A stretch of DNA of 52,172 bases from Coriobacteriia bacterium (GTDB taxonomy: Bacteria; Actinomycetota; Coriobacteriia; Coriobacteriales; UBA8131), in the NCBI GenBank assembly GCA_009784945.1, contig WQXH01000010.1, forward strand, positions 1 through 52,172, written 5' to 3'. Below the pieces are notes generated by a model. That model was given only the letters and a program-made list of their open reading frames with translations. It was not told the DNA's origin and made no database searches. This document shows positions 18,379 to 25,966 of the stretch, in pieces. Position 1 is the first letter of the stretch. Each line of letters starts with the position of its first letter. A program made the position numbers and the translations under genes.

Positions 18379-19251
18379 ATGGCACAGCGTAATCCAATGA
18401 ATGACCGATATACGGGAGAGGGGCCGCAGGGTAAAACCCGCAAGTCGGCCGCCAAGCTAAAACCAAAAACCGACGCAGCTTCGTCGGTGCATATAGCAAA
18501 GAAGCCAACCAACAAGCAAGAACGCAAGGCTGCTCGCAAAAAGCGCGATGCACAGCTTGCTGCCAAGGAGCGCGAGCGCAAGCGCAAGGCCGAAGAGCGC
18601 GAACGCAAAGCGCGCGAGGCTTTGGGAGAGACTATAGAAGAGCCAAAGCCTGCTACCGTGGGGAGCAAGATAAAGAATTTCTTTTTGCCACCTCGTGAGG
18701 ACAAAGGAGGCAAAGCTCTCAAGGATGACGCTGCCAAGGATGCCAGTGTGGTTGAGGAGAAGGGCGAGGCTGCTGCGCAAGCAGGAGCTGCCAAGAGCAC
18801 AACTGCCAAGGGTGCAGGCTCTAAGGGCGCCAGTGCACCACCCGTTGCCAAGATACCTACCTGGCGCAGAGGCCCCGATACTCCCGAGTACCGTAAGCTC
18901 AAGTACATTTACTATGGTTTGCTGGGTGGCGGTATACTGTTTGTGACCATATCGCTCATCATCAACTTTTGGCTTCCCGATGCCATAGAGGGCTATAGCA
19001 CCCTCATTCCTCTGGCGGTTGCCTATCCGGCGGTCATTGCCGCCTTGGTCTTGGATAATACCAAGATACGGAAGATGCAAAGGGCGCATATGGCGGGCGA
19101 CCAAGGAAGGCAAAGCCCCAAACAACAAAAGCACGCACAACAACAGGCAGAGGCGGCTGCTCTTTTGGAGGAGTCAAAAAAGGCTCAGCGAGAACTCAAG
19201 CGCACAAACTCAAAGAACCCCTTTGTAAAAAGTAAGACAAAGTCAAAGTAA
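18379..19251 (+). CDS. Basic, charged membrane protein of unknown function
   Basis: 290 residues with a highly charged Lys/Arg/Ala/Glu N-terminal half (RKAARKKRDAQLAAKERERK, likely helical or coiled-coil), then two membrane helices at about 175-200 and 210-232, then a Gln/Lys-rich tail ending in KSKTKSK. No enzyme motif is recognised. AAGGAG lies 9 bases before the ATG. Its place between purC and purL is probably incidental. The charged tail would lie in the cytoplasm, so an RNA- or nucleoid-binding or scaffolding role is possible but unsupported. Confidence 0.75.
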   Translation: MAQRNPMNDRYTGEGPQGKTRKSAAKLKPKTDAASSVHIAKKPTNKQERKAARKKRDAQLAAKERERKRKAEERERKAREALGETIEEPKPATVGSKIKNFFLPPREDKGGKALKDDAAKDASVVEEKGEAAAQAGAAKSTTAKGAGSKGASAPPVAKIPTWRRGPDTPEYRKLKYIYYGLLGGGILFVTISLIINFWLPDAIEGYSTLIPLAVAYPAVIAALVLDNTKIRKMQRAHMAGDQGRQSPKQQKHAQQQAEAAALLEESKKAQRELKRTNSKNPFVKSKTKSK

Positions 19252-19294
19252 AGTAATGACGCATAGGATCCACCGAAAGGACGGTAGCTCGGCA

Positions 19295-21664
19295 ATGGAC
19301 CAAGAACCCAAACTTGAGCACGATGCACAGCTTAAACCACCAACCAATACCATCGAGACGCTTGATGCTACGCTAGCCTTGGAGTTGGCCGTGGCTTTGG
19401 GCCTTACTCCCAGCGAGTACGAAAAGCTGGTAGCCATACAGGGCAGGTTACCTTCGCTCACCGAGCTTTATATGTATTCGCTCATGTGGAGCGAGCATTG
19501 CTCGTACAAGCATTCCAAAAAGCAGCTGCGTAAGTTTTCCAGCGAGGGCAAGCACGTTTTGCAGGGCCCGGGCGAGAACGCCGGTGTCATTAGCGTGGGC
19601 GGCGGCTGGGCTGTTTCCTTTAAGATGGAAAGCCACAATCATCCCAGCGCAATAGACCCCTTTGAAGGGGCAGCTACCGGCGTGGGAGGAGCTGTGCGCG
19701 ACATCTTTTCCATGGGAGCCCGCCCCATTGCCTGTTTAAGCAGCCTGCGTTTTGGCAGCCTTGAGGAGCCGCGTCAGCGCTGGCTTTTGGAGGGCGCTAC
19801 GAGGGGCATTGCCAGTTACTGCAAGGGTCTGGAGGTTCCAGCCGTAGGCGGCGAGGTCTACTTTGAGGATGCCTATGCAGGCAACTGTCTGGTTAATGCC
19901 ATGGCCGTAGGACTCATGCGCGAGAGCGACCTCATCTGTGCTCGAGGCTCTGGGCCAGGCAACTACGTAGTGCTCATGGGAGCTGCCACCGGGCGCGACG
20001 GCATTGGTGGCGCCAGCGTGCTTGCCTCGCAAGGTTTTTCTGAGGCAAGCGATGAGAGTCTTGCAGTTACCCAGGTGGTAGGCAATCCTCACCTCGAAAA
20101 ACTGCTGATTGAGGTCTGCCTTGAATTACTCAAAGCAGGCAAGTTTGTAGCGCTGGGCGATTTGGGAGCCGCTGGATTTACCAGTGCGGCTTCTGAGATG
20201 GCATGCCGTGGCGGCGTGGGTATTGACATTGATGTACGTAAGGTTCCTCAGCGCGAAGAAGGCATGGTAGCCTTTGAGGTCATGGTTTCAGAAAGCCAGG
20301 AGCGTATGCTGGCCGTGGTAACGCCCGAGGATTGGCCTGCTGTGTTTGAAGTGTGCAAGCGCTGGGGTGTAGAGGGCACCATCGTAGGCACGATTACCAA
20401 CACAGGAAATCTGGTGGTGCGCGATAGCGGCCTGCCCGAGGGGCAACAGATAGTTGCCGATGTTTCGGCAGAGATGCTGGCAGAATCTGCACCCGTTTAC
20501 GATCCGGTGAGCGAGCGCCCGACATATTTGGATGAGGTGCAGAGCTTTGACACTGCCGCATTCTTAGACGAAAGCATTCCAGCCCACAAGGATTTGGCCA
20601 GCGATTTGTTGACACTCTTGGCAAGCCCCAATATATGTTCACGCCAGTGGCTGTGGAGTCAGTGCAGCTCCGAGGCGCAAGACGCTACGGTAATAGGCCC
20701 TGGCGGGGATGCTGCTGTGCTGCGCATTGGCGTTGATACCGGCGAGAGTGCTTCTGGGCAAGATGATTCGGGCAGCCGAGGCATTGCCCTTGCTGCCGAC
20801 TGTAATGGTCGCTACTGCTATCTTGATCCCTACGTGGGCGCGCAGCTTGCCGTGGCCGAGTGCGCACGTAATATCTCATGCGTAGGAGCAGAGCCTGCTG
20901 CCGTTACCGACTGCCTCAACTTTGGCAGCCCAGAAAAGCCAGAAGTCTTCTACACCTTTGACCAAGCCGTCAGCGGCTTGGCCGATGCCTGCAAGTTTTT
21001 TGGCATTCCTGTTGTCAGCGGCAACGTAAGCTTTTATAACGAGAGCCAAGGTGCTGCCATCTATCCCACACCTGCTGTAGGTGTAGTGGGCATCCTTGAA
21101 GACACTGGCTTGGCAATAGACCACAGCTTTAAGCAGGCTGGAGATGTCATCGTTTTGGTTGGCCAAACCGCCAATGAACTTGGCGGCAGCGAGTACCTCA
21201 AAGTCGTGTTTGGCAAGGTTGCCGGTAGGCCACCAGCCCTCGATCTTTCTTTGGAAAAAGACATACAGGCTGCTGTGCGCACCTGTATTCAAGAGCGCCT
21301 CTTAGCCAGCGCCCATGACCTGAGCGAAGGCGGACTGGCAGTAGCCCTCGCCGAGAGCTGCGTGGCTGCAAATCTGGGCGCCTCTGTGGTACTTGATGAG
21401 GAGCTGCCCGCCTATGCCTCACTCTTCTCGGAGAGCGCAAGTCGCATACTCATCAGCACACCAGCAGATAAGCTCGAAGCGGTGTTGGATATTTTGGTGA
21501 GCAACGGAGCTCCCTATAGTGTTGTGGGCGAAGTAGAAGAAGCAGTGTTTACCATTAAGGTGGCAGACAAAGGCGAGCAGGTTACTGCCGTAGAGTTGTC
21601 ATTAGAAGAGATCAAGTCCTCTTATCTTGATTCTTTAGGAAAACTGCTCAAGCAGCAAGGATAA
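19295..21664 (+). CDS. purL: Phosphoribosylformylglycinamidine synthase II
   Basis: 789 residues, the large (small-PurL type) subunit that converts FGAR to FGAM using ammonia from a PurQ/PurS complex. Hallmarks: MWSEHCSYKHSKKQLR, ESHNHPSAIDPFEGAATGVG, GGAVRDIFSMGARP, and duplicated AIRS-like halves (a second ATP-binding-like region around GGDAAVLRI, and VSGNVSFYNES). The start is placed at ATG 19295, which has GAAAGGACGG upstream; an in-frame ATG at 19256 lacks a Shine-Dalgarno. purQ and purS are not in the window. Confidence 0.94.
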   Translation: MDQEPKLEHDAQLKPPTNTIETLDATLALELAVALGLTPSEYEKLVAIQGRLPSLTELYMYSLMWSEHCSYKHSKKQLRKFSSEGKHVLQGPGENAGVISVGGGWAVSFKMESHNHPSAIDPFEGAATGVGGAVRDIFSMGARPIACLSSLRFGSLEEPRQRWLLEGATRGIASYCKGLEVPAVGGEVYFEDAYAGNCLVNAMAVGLMRESDLICARGSGPGNYVVLMGAATGRDGIGGASVLASQGFSEASDESLAVTQVVGNPHLEKLLIEVCLELLKAGKFVALGDLGAAGFTSAASEMACRGGVGIDIDVRKVPQREEGMVAFEVMVSESQERMLAVVTPEDWPAVFEVCKRWGVEGTIVGTITNTGNLVVRDSGLPEGQQIVADVSAEMLAESAPVYDPVSERPTYLDEVQSFDTAAFLDESIPAHKDLASDLLTLLASPNICSRQWLWSQCSSEAQDATVIGPGGDAAVLRIGVDTGESASGQDDSGSRGIALAADCNGRYCYLDPYVGAQLAVAECARNISCVGAEPAAVTDCLNFGSPEKPEVFYTFDQAVSGLADACKFFGIPVVSGNVSFYNESQGAAIYPTPAVGVVGILEDTGLAIDHSFKQAGDVIVLVGQTANELGGSEYLKVVFGKVAGRPPALDLSLEKDIQAAVRTCIQERLLASAHDLSEGGLAVALAESCVAANLGASVVLDEELPAYASLFSESASRILISTPADKLEAVLDILVSNGAPYSVVGEVEEAVFTIKVADKGEQVTAVELSLEEIKSSYLDSLGKLLKQQG

Positions 21665-21665
21665 T

Positions 21666-22955
21666 ATGATGAGCAGACAAAACAACAAGGCACCAGAACA
21701 ACCAGCTTTTTCTCACCTGGTGCCGCCAAAACCCAGCTCTTCTGAGACGCCATCCCAGCCGGCAGTCCAAGTTCAGCCTGTTACCGAAGCTGAGCCTGTT
21801 GTCAAGGTTGAGCATGTTTGGTCGCAGCCCAAACAGCTGCCATTAGAGCCTGGCCATATGGCTTCAGAACAGCCCTCTCTACAACAGAGTCTTCCAGATC
21901 AACAAAGCCCTGTGGCAATGACCCCACCGAGTGGCCGTGAAGCACCGTCGCATTACGAAAAGCTGCAAAACTCTTTGGGCGGTGTGCGCATAGATCAGGT
22001 CTATCCCACACCGTTACCAGAGGAGCAAGCCTGCCCCATGCCGCAAGTTCAGCCGTATGTGCAGCAGTATCCATACCAGCATTCTCACCAACAGGAGCCG
22101 CAGCAGGCACCACAGCAGTCGTACCCACAGGCATCGCAACAACCGTACCAGCAGCCACCGCAACAGTCGTACGAGCAACCATCCCCTTACCAGCAGGCTG
22201 CACAGCAGTATTCTCACCAACAGGCACCACAGCAACAAGCCTCTCCCCAACAGGCTTCTCAGCAGATGTACTCACAACCATATCCTTACCAGCAGCCAGC
22301 GCAGCAGTCGTATCCTCAGCAGCCTTCAGCTCACATTCCTGCGCAACAACCCTATCAACAGGCACCTCAGCAGGCAGCTCAACCAGCAAGTCCAGTGGTG
22401 GTACCACAATCTCACCAACAGGTACCTCAGCAGTTGCCCCAACAGCCAGGTTATCGCCTGCCGGTAACCCCGGTAAACGACTATGCGCTCAGCAGTCAGC
22501 GACTCCCCCCTCTTTCTGGAGCCGTGCCTCAAGCAACACAACAGCCCTATCAACAACAGGCTGCTTACCAGCCCCATCCCGCCCACCAACAGCAAGCGGC
22601 TTACCATCAGCAAGTTGCCTATCATCAGCAAGCAACTTATCAGCAGCCCCAACAATGGCAGCCACAGGAGCACTATACAACCCAAAACCCTCCTGCCAAC
22701 AGGTTTGCCCTCTACCTTGTACTGGGCATTTTTTCCCTGCTGGTTTGCGGATGGGTATTTGCCATACCTGCCTTGGTTTCTACAGCCATGATGAACAAGG
22801 CTCACAAGCAGGGTGACTTTGGCAGGTTTCGCAAAAAAAGAACGGTCAGCCGTGTTTGGCTCACCGTGGCTTTAAGCATCGGTCTTTTAGCCAACCTCTT
22901 GTACATTATAGTGATGCTCAGCTCTGGAAGCACACCCTCAGGCCCCTACTGGTAA
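21666..22955 (+). CDS. Gln/Pro-rich protein with dispanin/CD225-like membrane domain
   Basis: 429 residues. The first ~335 are low-complexity Gln/Pro/Ala/Tyr sequence (many repeats of the type YQQAPQQSYPQ), almost free of ordered motifs and prion-like in composition. The C-terminal ~85 residues hold two membrane helices around a short polar hairpin (ALVSTAMMNKAHKQGDFGRF), matching the CD225/dispanin (IFITM-like) pattern found in many actinobacteria. It begins one base after the purL stop, with AAGGAT as Shine-Dalgarno, so it is co-transcribed with purL. Function unknown; bacterial relatives are usually annotated only by domain. Confidence 0.75.
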   Translation: MMSRQNNKAPEQPAFSHLVPPKPSSSETPSQPAVQVQPVTEAEPVVKVEHVWSQPKQLPLEPGHMASEQPSLQQSLPDQQSPVAMTPPSGREAPSHYEKLQNSLGGVRIDQVYPTPLPEEQACPMPQVQPYVQQYPYQHSHQQEPQQAPQQSYPQASQQPYQQPPQQSYEQPSPYQQAAQQYSHQQAPQQQASPQQASQQMYSQPYPYQQPAQQSYPQQPSAHIPAQQPYQQAPQQAAQPASPVVVPQSHQQVPQQLPQQPGYRLPVTPVNDYALSSQRLPPLSGAVPQATQQPYQQQAAYQPHPAHQQQAAYHQQVAYHQQATYQQPQQWQPQEHYTTQNPPANRFALYLVLGIFSLLVCGWVFAIPALVSTAMMNKAHKQGDFGRFRKKRTVSRVWLTVALSIGLLANLLYIIVMLSSGSTPSGPYW

Positions 22956-22983
22956 AGTTGACAGGGGGAGGTTGACGTATAAA

Positions 22984-23104
22984 GGGACACTTGGAGACGG
23001 TCTAAGGTGACAAGGGGACGGGGCGTTTGTCACCTTTAGAAAGGTGACAAACGCCCCGTCCCCTTGTCACCTTAGACCGTCCCCAAGTGTCCCACAAGTG
23101 TCCC
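22984..23104. repeat. Palindromic repeat copy D (intergenic)
   Basis: Lies between convergent genes. The core has centre CACCTTTAGAAAGGTG. The arms carry locus-specific mirrored sequence: GGGACACTTGGAGACGGTCT on the left and AGACCGTCCCCAAGTGTCCC on the right, the latter followed by one extra ACAAGTGTCCC. A good candidate to stop transcription from both sides, though no T-tract is present. Confidence 0.9.
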
Positions 23105-23135
23105 AATAGCTTTCGCTCTTGAGACTGATGACGGG

Positions 23136-23303
23136 CTACTCACTTGAAAGTTGATTAGCATGCCCATCGGCTGCATCAGATGCCCCGACGCAACCAGTCA
23201 AACCATACGATGCCAACACGCCAGCCCCAGCTACTCCTATCGCAATGAATTTCCTTCGATTGAGTGGCTTTGAGTTAGTCTTTTGCACACCTAAAAAGTC
23301 CAT
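23136..23303 (-). CDS. 55-residue Tat-type lipoprotein, or truncated remnant of one
   Basis: ATG at 23301-23303 with GAGGAGAAG at ideal spacing, TAG at 23136-23138. The product reads MDFLGVQKTNSKPLNRRKFI, then AIGVAGAGVLASYGLTGC and a ~20-residue polar tail. NRRKFIAIG is a twin-arginine motif and LTGC a lipobox, so only about 22 residues would remain after processing. It is 33 bp after the CFI-box gene on the same strand, thus the last gene of that operon. Either a genuine mini-lipoprotein or the N-terminal stub of a larger one cut short near palindromic repeat D (32 bp beyond the stop). The strong Shine-Dalgarno and clean stop argue that it is translated. Confidence 0.7.
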   Translation of the reverse strand: MDFLGVQKTNSKPLNRRKFIAIGVAGAGVLASYGLTGCVGASDAADGHANQLSSE

Positions 23304-23336
23304 GTGCGCTTCTCCTCGATTACTTAAAAAGAATTC

Positions 23337-23954
23337 CTAGTCGTTGTATTGCGTATCCTCATAGCCCCTGCTCTTAAGTCCTGAAACAAGTTTGTCGAGC
23401 AGAAGTCTGGCTGATTCATTGAACCAAGAGGAGCCAGAAAGCCATTGAAGCAACGTGGGGCTCGTGGCGTAATACGCTCTGATAAAAGCTCTGCCTGAGG
23501 CAGTGTGACTTAATGTCACGTCGCGAAATCGCCGAAGCACCCAGACCTGAGGACAGTCGTAAGAGCCATAGACAGCTGTTGCTACGTAGCACTTGCCTTG
23601 TTTTTGTGCGCCGTTGGCAAGCGCCCAATCCTCGATTCTTTGGTACACCTCACTGCCATAGGCACCAGAAAACTTGCCATTTCCTGGAAAGCTGAAACTA
23701 ACACCATTCGATTCAGCCATGAGGATCAAGTAGCCCATTTCCTCGCGCATTTTTTTATAGTTATGTATAACGTAGCTTCTAAAAGCTGTAAACTCTTCTC
23801 TCGATGGCTCGCCATCGTTTTGAAAACTCACTTGTGCGAGCTTCTCGTAGGCAAGCAGTAATTGTAGCGCGCATATTGATTCTACACCCAGCTCGCGCGC
23901 AAAGGACTCCATCATTTCATCAAATTCTGTTGTTGCTTTCTCGTTTTCTAGCAT
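23337..23954 (-). CDS. CFI-box C-terminal domain protein, function unknown
   Basis: 205 residues, soluble. The last ~90 residues carry the conserved pattern CYVATAVYGSYDCPQVWVLR, then RFRDVTLSHTASGRAF and RAYYATSPTLLQW, which I recognise as the CFI-box C-terminal domain that is attached to many unrelated N-termini in firmicutes and actinobacteria; two invariant-looking Cys suggest metal or disulfide chemistry, but no activity is known to me. The N-terminal ~95 residues are helical and acidic. Very strong Shine-Dalgarno AAGGAGGAG. It lies third in a minus-strand operon: unknown protein, small membrane protein, this gene, mini-lipoprotein. Confidence 0.8.
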   Translation of the reverse strand: MLENEKATTEFDEMMESFARELGVESICALQLLLAYEKLAQVSFQNDGEPSREEFTAFRSYVIHNYKKMREEMGYLILMAESNGVSFSFPGNGKFSGAYGSEVYQRIEDWALANGAQKQGKCYVATAVYGSYDCPQVWVLRRFRDVTLSHTASGRAFIRAYYATSPTLLQWLSGSSWFNESARLLLDKLVSGLKSRGYEDTQYND

Positions 23955-23983
23955 TCTTTCTCCTCCTTGTTATCTCCACAGGC

Positions 23984-24238
23984 TTACTCTTCTGTCTTTG
24001 GATTGTTGTCTCCTGCTCTGCTTTTCTCGAGTAGTTTACTGGCAGTGTTAGCTCGTTCTCTCTTGGAGACAATTGCTTCCAAGGCAATACCAACAACAAC
24101 CAGAGCCACGATGAGCACAGCAGCAATAGTGAGTATTGCTCTTTCATCGGGGCAATAACCGATAACCTTAGTTTTGTATAAATAGATAATAAGCCCGATG
24201 ATTGCTATCACGATGCAGGCTCTGCCCGCCTTCTTCAT
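23984..24238 (-). CDS. Small two-helix membrane protein
   Basis: 84 residues: MKKAGR, a first membrane helix (about 7-22), a short loop with one Cys (YCPDER), a second helix (about 35-57) and a charged tail SKRERANTASKLLEKS. GAGAGGAGC precedes the ATG. It sits 29 bp before the CFI-box gene and 49 bp after the gene at 24288-24746. No family recognised. It could anchor the soluble operon partners to the membrane (inference). Confidence 0.7.
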   Translation of the reverse strand: MKKAGRACIVIAIIGLIIYLYKTKVIGYCPDERAILTIAAVLIVALVVVGIALEAIVSKRERANTASKLLEKSRAGDNNPKTEE

Positions 24239-24287
24239 GAGCGCTCCTCTCTAGCAGTGCAAGATAATAATGATTGTTGACGAAGGA

Positions 24288-24746
24288 CTATGACTCGCGA
24301 ATACTGATCTTTGCGCCACTGTCCAATCGAAGCAAGCCTTGCTTAAAATGCCCATTAAATTCACGAAACGTGGTTATTCCAAGCACTGACTTGGGAGAGA
24401 GCGGGATGAACCCAAGACCTTTAACTTGAGAGGTATTAGCATCTTTGATGGTTGTCGTAATCTTGGTTCTGCCCTTCTTGGCTGTGCTAATAGTTACATC
24501 TGCTGTCAGGTCGATGTCCTTGCTTTTTGTTAAGGCTGATGCAGCTGCACTGAGGGCATTGAAGTTCATTGCCTTTTGTGCTCCGCTCATTGCAAAGCCA
24601 AGCAGCATATTGTCACTATTCTTTTCTAGAATTGTTGCCTTGTTGCCCATAGCTTCAATAATGTCATCTAAAAGATTTATGACACTTTCTGAGCTGAATG
24701 AGCCTTTTGCAGTTAAGCCTTCCGCCATTTTTTCATTGAATCCCAT
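24288..24746 (-). CDS. Unknown soluble protein, first gene of the CFI-box operon
   Basis: 152 residues from ATG 24744-24746, preceded by GGAAGGAAG at 6-base spacing. The open frame continues upstream to a GTG at 24849-24851 (187 residues), but that start has no usable Shine-Dalgarno. The product is alpha/beta in character with many Thr/Ser/Ala (NALSAAASALTKSKDIDL, then KGRTKITTTIKDAN, and LGFIPLSPKSVLGITTF). No signal peptide or membrane helix, no recognised motif. Upstream lie a possible leader ORF, a long inverted repeat and a candidate promoter, so regulation through the leader RNA is plausible. Confidence 0.65.
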   Translation of the reverse strand: MGFNEKMAEGLTAKGSFSSESVINLLDDIIEAMGNKATILEKNSDNMLLGFAMSGAQKAMNFNALSAAASALTKSKDIDLTADVTISTAKKGRTKITTTIKDANTSQVKGLGFIPLSPKSVLGITTFREFNGHFKQGLLRLDSGAKISIRES

Positions 24747-24772
24747 CTGAAACTTCCTTCCATCGATAACCG

Positions 24773-24847
24773 CTACGTATATGTGTAGGATGGAAGCCGC
24801 AGAATCAACAATTTGGCGACTGAAGCCTTCAAAATGAAGAAGGGCAT
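24773..24847 (-). other. Candidate 24-codon leader ORF ahead of the CFI-box operon
   Basis: ATG at 24845-24847 follows GAGGGTGG closely, and the frame MPFFILKASVAKLLILRLPS plus four residues ends at a TAG (24773-24775), 26 bases before the chosen start of the next gene. It is rich in Leu, Ile and Phe. It overlaps, in another frame, the possible N-terminal extension of the downstream gene; only one of the two readings is likely right. Confidence 0.25.
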
Positions 24848-24860
24848 CCACCCTCTGTCG

Positions 24861-24956
24861 CCAAACAAGCCGAGCGCTTTAAGTACGCATCCGGATAGGC
24901 AGATGCCCTTCCGCATACGTATTTAAGCGTCTCACACGAGAGCGCGGCTTGTTTGG
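24861..24956 (-). promoter_or_regulatory. 96-bp inverted repeat forming a structured leader
   Basis: Outer arms CCAAACAAGCCG and CGGCTTGTTTGG are perfectly complementary. Inside, AGCGCTTTAAGTACGCATCC pairs imperfectly with GCATACGTATTTAAGCG, giving a long interrupted hairpin. From the candidate promoter at 24966-24996 transcription would start a few bases before the first arm, so the 5' end of the mRNA would be locked in this structure, ending about 10 bases before the first possible start codon. Could be a cis-regulatory RNA, an attenuator or a small mobile palindrome. Confidence 0.55.
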
Positions 24957-24965
24957 CTAGGCAGA

Positions 24966-24996
24966 GTTATAGCAGATTAACCTTTTGCATGATCAA
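24966..24996 (-). promoter_or_regulatory. Candidate promoter of the CFI-box operon
   Basis: On the minus strand TTGATC (24991-24996) and TATAAC (24966-24971) are separated by 19 bases, somewhat long. Position just ahead of the inverted-repeat leader supports it. Confidence 0.4.
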
Positions 24997-25022
24997 ACTA
25001 GGGCAACGGGGTCAGGGCTCGT

Positions 25023-25061
25023 GTCCCAATCATGGACAAAATGGGTCAGGAGCACGTCCCC
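25023..25061 (+). repeat. Short repeat of second family, copy R1
   Basis: GTCCCAATCATGGACAAAAT followed by GGGTCAGGAGCACGTCCCC. Related copies occur at 25800-25839 and 28134-28173. It contains a CCCA...TGGG inverted element and ends in GTCCCC like the large palindromes. It lies between the CFI-box operon leader and the toxin-antitoxin genes; the rest of 24997-25131 holds only AAGGAG of the antitoxin gene. Confidence 0.6.
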
Positions 25062-25131
25062 CTGGGCTATGCCCCACATAGCATTCAAGGTCGAAGTGTT
25101 GTAGAATATGCAGCAATAAGAAAGGAGTTGT

Positions 25132-25395
25132 ATGCCTACAATTGACAAGATATCGGCATTAAGAAACTACCAATCTGTCTTGGATAGAGTTCAGCCAGGT
25201 AATCCGGTTTTCCTCACCAAGAATGGCACCGGTCGTTATGCGATTGTTGATACTGCTGAGTATGACTTTCTCTACCAAGCAGCCTTTGACAAGCTATTTG
25301 ACCAGTTGGATGGTTATTGCGCAGAGGCTGAACGCGATGGGTGGATAAGCGAGGAAGCTTTGCGCGCTCGTTTTGGGACACCTCCCAATGGCTAG
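25132..25395 (+). CDS. Phd/YefM-family antitoxin
   Basis: 87 residues. The N-terminus (ISALRNYQSVLDRVQPGNPV, then FLTKNGTGRYAIVDTAEYD) matches the Phd/YefM DNA-binding fold, with a typical flexible acidic C-terminal part that would wrap the toxin. AAGGAG lies 4 bases before the ATG. Its stop overlaps the toxin start by 8 bases (ATGGCTAG), the usual coupling in such modules. It should neutralise the toxin and autoregulate the pair; I cannot point to the operator. Confidence 0.85.
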   Translation: MPTIDKISALRNYQSVLDRVQPGNPVFLTKNGTGRYAIVDTAEYDFLYQAAFDKLFDQLDGYCAEAERDGWISEEALRARFGTPPNG

Positions 25396-25723
25396 GATTG
25401 TCTACTCTCCCGCAGCACAGCGAAAACTCGATAGTGTCCATGACTACATCTCAAGCACCTTACATCAACCGCAGGCGGCTCAATCAGTGGTTGCAGGCAT
25501 TCTTGATAGAATTGGTGTCCTTAATCTGAATCCCGACATCGGTCCCAAGCTTTCCTCTCGCATCAACAACATACCAAAACGTTTCAAGGATACTCGTCTC
25601 TTAGTCTGCGGCGAGTACGTCGCTCTCTGTGATCATGTTGATGGTGTCGTTAAAATACTCATCATCTACCATTGCAGGGAGGATGTCTATGGTCGCTTCT
25701 TCACCGAGATCGAAGATTTCTAA
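25388..25723 (+). CDS. RelE/ParE-superfamily toxin
   Basis: 111 residues from ATG 25388. ARIVYSPAAQRKLDSVHDYI at the N-terminus, PKRFKDTRLLVCGEYVALCD in the middle and VKILIIYHCREDVYGRFF at the C-terminus follow the RelE/ParE beta-sheet pattern. Whether it cleaves ribosome-bound mRNA (RelE) or poisons gyrase (ParE) cannot be told: the helix pattern and the IIYHCREDVY ending fit ParE-like members. Paired with the Phd/YefM-type antitoxin directly upstream; the operon is flanked by short repeats R1 and R2. Confidence 0.85.
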   Translation: MARIVYSPAAQRKLDSVHDYISSTLHQPQAAQSVVAGILDRIGVLNLNPDIGPKLSSRINNIPKRFKDTRLLVCGEYVALCDHVDGVVKILIIYHCREDVYGRFFTEIEDF

Positions 25724-25799
25724 TAGGCATGTGTGTGCAGGCATGTGTCACAGGACGTAAGACGGTGTCAAGGTCGAGTGGGACAGCAGGGACGTTGGT

Positions 25800-25839
25800 G
25801 TTCCAATTAAGGGCAGAATGGGACAGCAGCCCCGTCCCC
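25800..25839 (+). repeat. Short repeat of second family, copy R2
   Basis: GTTCCAATTAAGGGCAGAAT followed by GGGACAGCAGCCCCGTCCCC. Lies between the toxin gene and the ParB-like gene. A partial copy (GTGGGACAGCAGGGACGT) stands just upstream at about 25778-25795. Confidence 0.6.
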
Positions 25840-25902
25840 TGAGCTCCAAAGTGCCATAGCTGAGATTGCTGAGTTTGAGCAGGGACGTCCGGTGCAATCC
25901 TC

Positions 25903-25908
25903 TATAAT
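25903..25908 (+). promoter_or_regulatory. Consensus -10 box ahead of the ParB-like gene
   Basis: Perfect TATAAT, but no -35 at 16-18 bases; TTTGAG at 25874-25879 is too far. Possibly a promoter without a -35 or chance. Confidence 0.3.
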
Positions 25909-25966
25909 TGGTGCCCTGTTCTTCTTTGGCAGTTTTGGCAGTTTTTTGAAGAAAGTGGGTACGGGT

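Noticed and set aside
24288-24851. 187-residue version of the first gene in the CFI-box operon
   Set aside because: GTG 24849-24851 has AGAGG immediately adjacent, too close for initiation; ATG 24746 has a well-spaced GGAAGGAAG. Not fully excluded.
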